The notes beneath the pieces are model-generated. The model had not been told where the DNA came from and did not search any database. It saw nothing but the letters and a program-made list of their open reading frames with translations. The translations under genes were made by a program, and so were the position numbers. From an uncultured Methylococcaceae bacterium (GTDB taxonomy: Bacteria; Pseudomonadota; Gammaproteobacteria; Methylococcales; Methylomonadaceae), in the NCBI GenBank assembly GCA_903928685.1, contig CAIYRS010000061.1:1-34613 (forward strand): 34,613 nucleotides of DNA, in the 5' to 3' direction. Position 1 is the first letter of the stretch; the number at the start of each line of letters is the position of its first letter. Shown here in pieces: positions 29,926 to 34,613 of this stretch.

Positions 29926-29950
29926 GTGAAAAAACTTGTTTTTTCACTCC
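29926..29950. repeat. GGAGT palindrome, copy 5
   Basis: Left arm GTGAAAAAAC, right arm GTTTTTTCACTCC. Reading from the minus strand it is GGAGTGAAAAAAC, as in copy 3. It lies 20 bases beyond the stop of the minus-strand lipoprotein gene, so copies 4 and 5 together separate two convergent genes. Confidence 0.75.
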
Positions 29951-29969
29951 AAAAAACTCACACCCCGCA

Positions 29970-31703
29970 CTAATTTAACTGCGATTTATCCAACTCCACC
30001 TTAAACGCCTCAACCATCGCCTTGCCAGTAGTTGGCATAATCGACGATAAATACATCACCCCATCAACTAACAGCGGCATAGACAACTGCCTGCCACTGC
30101 CTTGCAATGCTTGCTGGGCGACTATGCTGCCATCTTTGGCGCGGATGCCGTACAAAGTGCCGGGCGCGCCAATATCCACCAACCAGATAATAGCTTCGTT
30201 GCCAATATTGGTAGTCAGCAGCGGAAAGGACGGATGGCTTCGGAACATATTTAAAGCATTAGCGTTGTTGGCATCAGGAAATTGCCAGAAACGCTGTAAC
30301 TTTGGTTGACCATTTTCCAAAACGATTTTTAATGCCACCACGCCCGCGACATTGGTTTTATCAGGGCTAAACGTGGGGATAATCACCACCGGATCACCGT
30401 CAACCACGGTCTGCACGGGCTGGGTGACTATCATCCCCGCCCAGCTGAGTTTGCATAAATCCGTTGGCGAGCCACAAAGTTTGGCAATTTGTAAGCGGTC
30501 GTATTGTTTGCCGATATGTTCGGCATCGACCAGATACGCGCCACCGTCTTTGCCTGCCTGTACCAGCACTTGGCGACCATCTGGTAAGGTGATTTTTATC
30601 GGGGTATTCGCGCCCAAGTCGTAATCCATCCACGCCATACACTCCAAAAAGCCTTTGCCATCGCATTCGTGGAACGGCGGTTTTAATGGCGCATTGCCTT
30701 GGCTTAGGCGCGGCACAAACAGATTTTTACAAGAGCTAAGGCAAGCTTCATCGGGATTAAAAGGATCAAACTTGGCACATAAGCCGGTATCGCAAGCGGC
30801 ATCAAATTTTAAGCCAGGCTTAACACGCATTAGGGAATTGCCATAATCTTGCCGCGCCAAATCAATTTGACCATTCCCGGTGGGGATAAATAATTGCATT
30901 TCGTCACCGCTGGCATCAAGCAACGGCCCGCTGGGTACCCATAAACCACCGCCGCAAATCATTTCTTGCGTGCCAAATTCGGTATTGGTGCGGCAGTTGG
31001 TTTCAGGCGTGGTCAACAAGGTGTTTTTAATGGCCTGATTAACGCCATGTTGTTGCCAGGCATCCATATCAATCTCAAACAACCAACCATGAAACGGCTG
31101 AACATCGCCCGCATTGCCATACGCGGCATAGACATAACCCAGCTGGCTGCCCTTGGGTTGCCAGTGTTTGAGCGCGGCATGGGAAAAAACCGTCGGCGGA
31201 TTAAAATTGACTATGCCCTTGCCATCAAGCGTTGCTTGGCTGGCAGTCACTGTCAGCACCGGAAAACGCGCATCCCATTGGCGGCTAGCCAAATCCAACA
31301 CCGCGATACGATGGCTAGTGCGTTCGCCTTTTTCCAAACATTGGTAAGACACCACCAGTTTGTCGCCAATTATCACTGGCGTAGCTATTAATTGCGCTTG
31401 CTGGTTTTGCGGAACAGGCACTTGCCGTTGCCATAACAACAAGCCCGATTTAGCCTCCAACGCGGCAACCGTACCATCAGAAACCGAGACTATCAGCTGT
31501 GGCAAACCGTGTTTTGCATCGAATAACGACGAGGCAATAATGCTGGCGTTAAATTTTACCGATGGCTTGGTAGCACTAGGAAAAACAGGGCTTAAATGGA
31601 ATTTTTCTGGCGCAGATGTCAGTGGCAAAACACTGCACGCGCTAAGCAATAGATTGGCTATGAAGGCGATAGCCATTAACAAAAAGGGCCTGACGAAAAT
31701 CAT
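29970..31703 (-). CDS. PQQ-type beta-propeller lipoprotein
   Basis: A 577-residue lipoprotein: signal helix, then lipobox L-S-A-C (C23). The mature part shows propeller-blade motifs such as S-D-G-T-V-A-A-L-E-A-K-S-G-L-L-L-W-Q (80-97), W-V-P-S-G-P-L-L-D and G-K-D-G-G-A-Y-L-V-D-A. About a dozen cysteines are present, many in one insert (C-D-T-G-L-C, A-C-L-S-S-C, H-E-C and L-E-C, about residues 310-360). W docking motifs resemble PQQ-dehydrogenase blades, but catalytic calcium/PQQ residues cannot be verified, and this may be a structural propeller of the BamB or DUF type. The start lacks a good Shine-Dalgarno; an inner ATG (M10) would still give a signal peptide. Confidence 0.78.
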   Translation of the reverse strand: MIFVRPFLLMAIAFIANLLLSACSVLPLTSAPEKFHLSPVFPSATKPSVKFNASIIASSLFDAKHGLPQLIVSVSDGTVAALEAKSGLLLWQRQVPVPQNQQAQLIATPVIIGDKLVVSYQCLEKGERTSHRIAVLDLASRQWDARFPVLTVTASQATLDGKGIVNFNPPTVFSHAALKHWQPKGSQLGYVYAAYGNAGDVQPFHGWLFEIDMDAWQQHGVNQAIKNTLLTTPETNCRTNTEFGTQEMICGGGLWVPSGPLLDASGDEMQLFIPTGNGQIDLARQDYGNSLMRVKPGLKFDAACDTGLCAKFDPFNPDEACLSSCKNLFVPRLSQGNAPLKPPFHECDGKGFLECMAWMDYDLGANTPIKITLPDGRQVLVQAGKDGGAYLVDAEHIGKQYDRLQIAKLCGSPTDLCKLSWAGMIVTQPVQTVVDGDPVVIIPTFSPDKTNVAGVVALKIVLENGQPKLQRFWQFPDANNANALNMFRSHPSFPLLTTNIGNEAIIWLVDIGAPGTLYGIRAKDGSIVAQQALQGSGRQLSMPLLVDGVMYLSSIMPTTGKAMVEAFKVELDKSQLN

Positions 31704-31787
31704 GGATAGATAAATTTAAGGTATGCGTCGCTAACGGTTGCGTTCTGACTGTGGCTGAGGGAAATAGTGCGGGGATCGTACTGGATA

Positions 31788-33017
31788 TTAACCAAAAAAC
31801 AGGTAAGTAACGGCAATAGCGGCGAGCACTCCGGCAAAGTCGGCGATTATCCCACAACTGATAGCGTGTCGGCTGTATTTGATGCCGACCGCGCCGAAAT
31901 AAATCGCCAGCACATAAAAGGTGGTTTCGGTGCTGCCTTGAATGATGCAACTTAAACGTCCGGCAAAAGAATCCGGCCCCAAGGTTTTCATGGTATCAAT
32001 CATCATCGCCCTTGCCCCGCTCCCGCTAAACGGTTTGATAAACGCAGTCGGCAAGCCATCCACAAAACGTTCATCCAACAAGAAAAATTGCGCCAGATAA
32101 CGAGCGCCTGCGTTTAACAAATCCAACGCGCCACTGGCACGGAACACACCGATTGCCACCAACATGGCAACCAAATACGGCACGATGGTGATGGCTGTTT
32201 GAAAGCCTTGTTTAGCGCCATCAACAAAGGCTTCATAAGCATTTATGCGCCGATAAACGGCAGTAAGCAAAAACGCCACCACTAAAGAATACAAAATGAC
32301 ATTACTGATTAACGCCGATTGCGCCAGCATTTCCGCTTGTGGCAACTGGGCAAAATACGCCAACAGACCGCCGACCAGCAAAGTGAGGCCGCCCAAATAG
32401 GCCATAACCACCTTATCCAGCAAATTGATTTTTTGCACAAACGCCACCGCCAACAAACCCGCCAAAGTTGACAGATAAGTCGCCAGTAAAATCGGGATAA
32501 AAACATCGGTAGGATTCGCCGCGCCCAATTGCGCGCGGTAAGTGAAAATCGTCACCGGAAACAGCGTTACCGAGGAGGTATTGATGACTAAAAACAAGAT
32601 TTGCGGATTACTGGCGGTATCTGGCTTGGGGTTTAAGGTTTGCAGGGCTTGCATAGCCTTAATGCCCAGTGGAGTGGCGGCATTATCCAAACCCAACATA
32701 TTGGCGGCGATATTCATCACCATTGCCCCCAAAGCCGGATGATCGCGCGGCACCTCTGGCATCAAACGGCTAAATAAAGGCGTTAAACCCTTGGTCAAAA
32801 ACCCCATCACCCCGCTGCGTTCGCCTATTTGCATAATGCCCAACCATAAGCTCAACACCCCAGTTAAACCTAAGGCAATATCAAACGCCGATTTGGATGA
32901 GGCAAACATCGCCGTCATCAACTCCGCAAACGCCTGCGGCTGACCGAAAAAAACCAGCTTGACCAGCGCGGTGACAAACGCAGCCAGAAAAAAGAATATC
33001 CAAATGGCGTTAAGCAT
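31788..33017 (-). CDS. Fused SpmA/SpmB-type nucleoside-recognition membrane protein
   Basis: A 409-residue membrane protein containing two Gate/nucleoside-recognition halves, as in 'spore maturation protein' A and B joined. The first half has M-Q-I-G-E-R-S-G-V-M and N-M-L-G-L-D-N-A-A-T-P-L-G; the second has P-Y-L-V-A-M-L-V-A-I-G-V-F-R-A-S-G-A and I-Q-G-S-T-E-T-T-F-Y-V. This fused form is common in Gram-negative bacteria that do not sporulate; the role is unknown, perhaps transport. The start is set at ATG 33015-33017, where the first helix begins; a further 21 codons would overlap the previous gene. Confidence 0.85.
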   Translation of the reverse strand: MLNAIWIFFFLAAFVTALVKLVFFGQPQAFAELMTAMFASSKSAFDIALGLTGVLSLWLGIMQIGERSGVMGFLTKGLTPLFSRLMPEVPRDHPALGAMVMNIAANMLGLDNAATPLGIKAMQALQTLNPKPDTASNPQILFLVINTSSVTLFPVTIFTYRAQLGAANPTDVFIPILLATYLSTLAGLLAVAFVQKINLLDKVVMAYLGGLTLLVGGLLAYFAQLPQAEMLAQSALISNVILYSLVVAFLLTAVYRRINAYEAFVDGAKQGFQTAITIVPYLVAMLVAIGVFRASGALDLLNAGARYLAQFFLLDERFVDGLPTAFIKPFSGSGARAMMIDTMKTLGPDSFAGRLSCIIQGSTETTFYVLAIYFGAVGIKYSRHAISCGIIADFAGVLAAIAVTYLFFG

Positions 33018-33042
33018 GGTGGCTATAAACCGATAATTGTTA

Positions 33043-33339
33043 TCACTTTCCGCGCCGAATCTCACGCAACATAAAACCATAAAGGCTTTCCACCTTCTCC
33101 CGCGCCCAAGGCGTTTTCCGCAAAAACTTCAAGCTGGAACTAATACTAGGATCAGAACTGAAACACTTTAACGGAATCTGCTCCGCCAACCTGCCCCAAC
33201 CATAATAAGCCACCAACTCCGTGACTACCGTCTCTAAGGTAACGCCATGCAACGGGTTATTGCGTTGTTTGATTGGTTTATCGGTGCTTTCAGTATCGGC
33301 GGCGGGTGAATCTGTAGCGGCAGTATCGGTTGGTTTCAT
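33043..33339 (-). CDS. VF530 family DNA-binding protein (DUF2132)
   Basis: A 98-residue protein. After a poorly conserved acidic/Thr-rich N-terminus (1-25), [16 protein letters not shown]-x-x-Y-G-W, P-x-K-C-F-x-x-D-P-S-I-x-S-S-L-K-F-L-R and [10 protein letters not shown] follow the VF530 family pattern. It is the probable first gene of a unit with the SpmA/SpmB-like gene, 25 bases upstream. Known members bind double-stranded DNA; their biological role is unclear. Confidence 0.88.
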   Translation of the reverse strand: MKPTDTAATDSPAADTESTDKPIKQRNNPLHGVTLETVVTELVAYYGWGRLAEQIPLKCFSSDPSISSSLKFLRKTPWAREKVESLYGFMLREIRRGK

Positions 33340-33581
33340 TGGCGGTCTTCGCTGAAAAGGGATGGCTCTAAAATAGCCATCAGAAAAAGGGAAGTACGAT
33401 TAAATGGTTTCGCCTGGCAATAAACGAAAAGCCAGACCTTACGCCAGAAATAGCAAATAATTCAATCGCTTTGTTTTTTTATGGCAAAGACCATAACATA
33501 GCCACCCTTAAATTTCATCTTGGACAAGCACCAAAAAATTGTTTTAGAGAAAACAAAAACTGTTTACATATAAAAATAACA

Positions 33582-33596
33582 GTGTTAACTTAACAC
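33582..33596. promoter_or_regulatory. Palindrome GTGTTAA-C-TTAACAC, candidate TetR operator
   Basis: A perfect 7-bp inverted repeat with one central base, 18 bases before the start of the TetR-family gene and inside an AT-rich probable promoter. TetR-type repressors commonly bind such a site at their own gene. It could serve only the tetR gene, because the nearest gene in the other direction, VF530, is 243 bases away. Confidence 0.45.
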
Positions 33597-33613
33597 CGTA
33601 AATTAATAAGCCT

Positions 33614-34258
33614 ATGCCACCAAAAATAAAAACAACCGAAGAACGCGAACAGTTACGCATGATTATCCTCGATGCCGCCCGCAACTTATTTGTCGAGCGC
33701 GGCATCGAAGCGGTATCCATGCGCGAGATTGCCAAGCAAATCGGCTACTCGGCAACCACTTTGTACAACTACTTCGCCGATAAAGAAGCCTTGCTGCAAG
33801 CCATCTGCGATACCGATTTTTTGGCTTTGGCGACGGGGATGAGGGAGATTATGCAAATCCCCTGCCCTATTTTGCGGATTCAGGCCTTGTGCAAAGGCTA
33901 TGCCCAGTTTGCACTGCAACATCCGGGACATTATCGGTTTATGTTCATGACGCCACGCGCACCGTGCAATTTGGAGATTACCGATATAGAACACGGCAAC
34001 ACCGAGCAAGACGCTTACGCGCAATTGCAGGTGGTCGTAAAAACGGCACTGGACGCAGGTTTGTTTCGGGAAGAATTGCAGGACAGCGAACTGGTCGCGC
34101 AAACCATATGGGCAGGTGTGCATGGGGTTTGTTCGCTAGAGATTGCGCTAGGCAATGATGTTTGGATGGAATGGACGGCGATAGAAGCCCGGCTGGCGCT
34201 GATGCAGGATGTGATGTTGCGGGGATTGTTGCGGGAATCTGGAACGATTGCACATTGA
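33614..34258 (+). CDS. TetR/AcrR-family regulator
   Basis: A 214-residue repressor-type protein. The N-terminal HTH has I-L-D-A-A-R-N-L-F-V-E-R-G (18-30) and V-S-M-R-E-I-A-K-Q-I-G-Y-S-A-T-T-L-Y-N-Y (35-54). The C-terminal ligand region includes Q-H-P-G-H-Y-R-F-M-F and matches the WHG-containing group (W-A-G-V-H-G). The effector is unknown. It is an orphan: no efflux pump or oxidoreductase follows, only repeat DNA. A palindrome sits just upstream. Confidence 0.9.
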   Translation: MPPKIKTTEEREQLRMIILDAARNLFVERGIEAVSMREIAKQIGYSATTLYNYFADKEALLQAICDTDFLALATGMREIMQIPCPILRIQALCKGYAQFALQHPGHYRFMFMTPRAPCNLEITDIEHGNTEQDAYAQLQVVVKTALDAGLFREELQDSELVAQTIWAGVHGVCSLEIALGNDVWMEWTAIEARLALMQDVMLRGLLRESGTIAH

Positions 34259-34264
34259 AAAATT

Positions 34265-34344
34265 AAGTAGGGTACGCTGTGCGTACCTTTCAACATCGTC
34301 ATCGCCGTTCGCCTGATTAATGGTACGCACAGCGTACCCTACTT
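34265..34344. repeat. Long inverted repeat GTAGGGTACGC...GCGTACCCTAC
   Basis: A perfect 23-bp pair at 34265-34287 and 34322-34344 with a 34-base loop; each arm also has internal symmetry (GGTACGCTGTGCGTACC). It lies six bases past the TetR stop and may act as its terminator. Repeats with this GTAGGGTACGC core are scattered in other environmental genomes. Confidence 0.82.
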
Positions 34345-34613
34345 GGCTGACGTTACGCAGTAATGCGCTTTTCTCCCGTTTGCCGCGTCGAGCACCGGAG
34401 TATTTGCCGGGAATAGCCCGTTAGGGGTGCGGCATGGATGCCGCACGGCGGCAGATGGGCAGGAAGCCCATTCTGCCGTCCCCCGACAAATGCGAGGAGC
34501 GCAAGACATCAGCGGCAATCGGGCCGCCTTTTCTTTGGCTACTTTCTTTTGGCCGAAAATTGCTCCTGCATTTTCGGCATTCGCCACATCCTTGTGGCTT
34601 GCGGCGCAAAAGA
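34345..34613. repeat. Multi-hairpin dispersed repeat, running off the window
   Basis: Two hairpins are prominent: GTGCGGCAT-GG-ATGCCGCAC (34427-34446) and CGGCAGATGGGC/GCCCATTCTGCCG (34449-34478, one bulge). On the minus strand the DNA can be read as lysine-rich frames such as G-Q-K-K-V-A-K-E-K-A-A, a hallmark of a repeat often miscalled as a gene. I see no Shine-Dalgarno or conserved domain, so it is given as repeat and not as coding sequence. The right end is not reached. Confidence 0.6.

Noticed and set aside
34339-34609. Two overlapping minus-strand frames at the right end as genes
   Set aside because: They coincide with the hairpins of a dispersed repeat and lack a start signal.

Overview
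The window is chromosomal DNA of moderate GC content from a gammaproteobacterium. The pilS-pilR pair, the alaC-hom-thrC order, a PEP-CTERM/exosortase substrate, VanZ-type and O-antigen-ligase-type membrane proteins, and many kinds of short dispersed palindromes all fit a type I methanotroph or near relative (Methylococcales). That placement is inference: no methane- or methanol-oxidation gene lies in the window. No rRNA, tRNA or CRISPR array was seen.

Layout. Positions 1-1350 are a scarred accessory stretch: the end of an IS5-family element that has cut a small BolA-like gene, a ParE-type toxin with its antitoxin, and a DUF2442 gene whose DUF4160 partner survives only as a tail joined to a palindromic repeat. 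Next come sucC-sucD (succinyl-CoA ligase, minus strand), the divergent pilS-pilR two-component system, two small envelope proteins, and the amino-acid block alaC-hom-thrC (minus strand) with a PIN-toxin module inserted between hom and thrC. Positions 11.9-14.4 kb hold a phosphotransferase, a MITE-like repeat abutting a GIY-YIG gene, a RimB-like peptidase and a nest of three inverted repeats. CstA (peptide/pyruvate uptake) follows with its small partner YbdD and a secreted retropepsin-like protease.

Positions 17.3-20.1 kb (minus strand) hold the most interesting group: an outer-membrane porin, a periplasmic protein with a covalent-FMN motif, and a four-helix, histidine-rich inner-membrane protein. 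The porin promoter has a good -35/-10 pair whose -35 lies inside a Fur-box-like palindrome. Together they look like an iron-repressed envelope redox and uptake module. Beyond it lie a secreted beta-rich protein, a 1091-residue protein apparently joining three VanZ-like modules, an O-antigen-ligase-like core and a lectin-like ectodomain, a small conserved protein, and a PEP-CTERM protein isolated in about 1.5 kb of non-coding DNA.

Positions 27.0-29.9 kb are a chromate-resistance operon, chrB-chrA plus a second stand-alone ChrB C-terminal domain, preceded by two operator-like repeats. The right end carries a cysteine-rich PQQ-type beta-propeller lipoprotein, a fused SpmA/SpmB-like membrane protein, a VF530 DNA-binding protein, an orphan TetR regulator with a palindrome at its own promoter, and two multi-copy repeat elements. 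Five copies of one palindrome family (GGAGT...ACTCC arms around an A-run/T-run core) sit near gene 3' ends across the window; in two of them the palindrome contains the stop codon.
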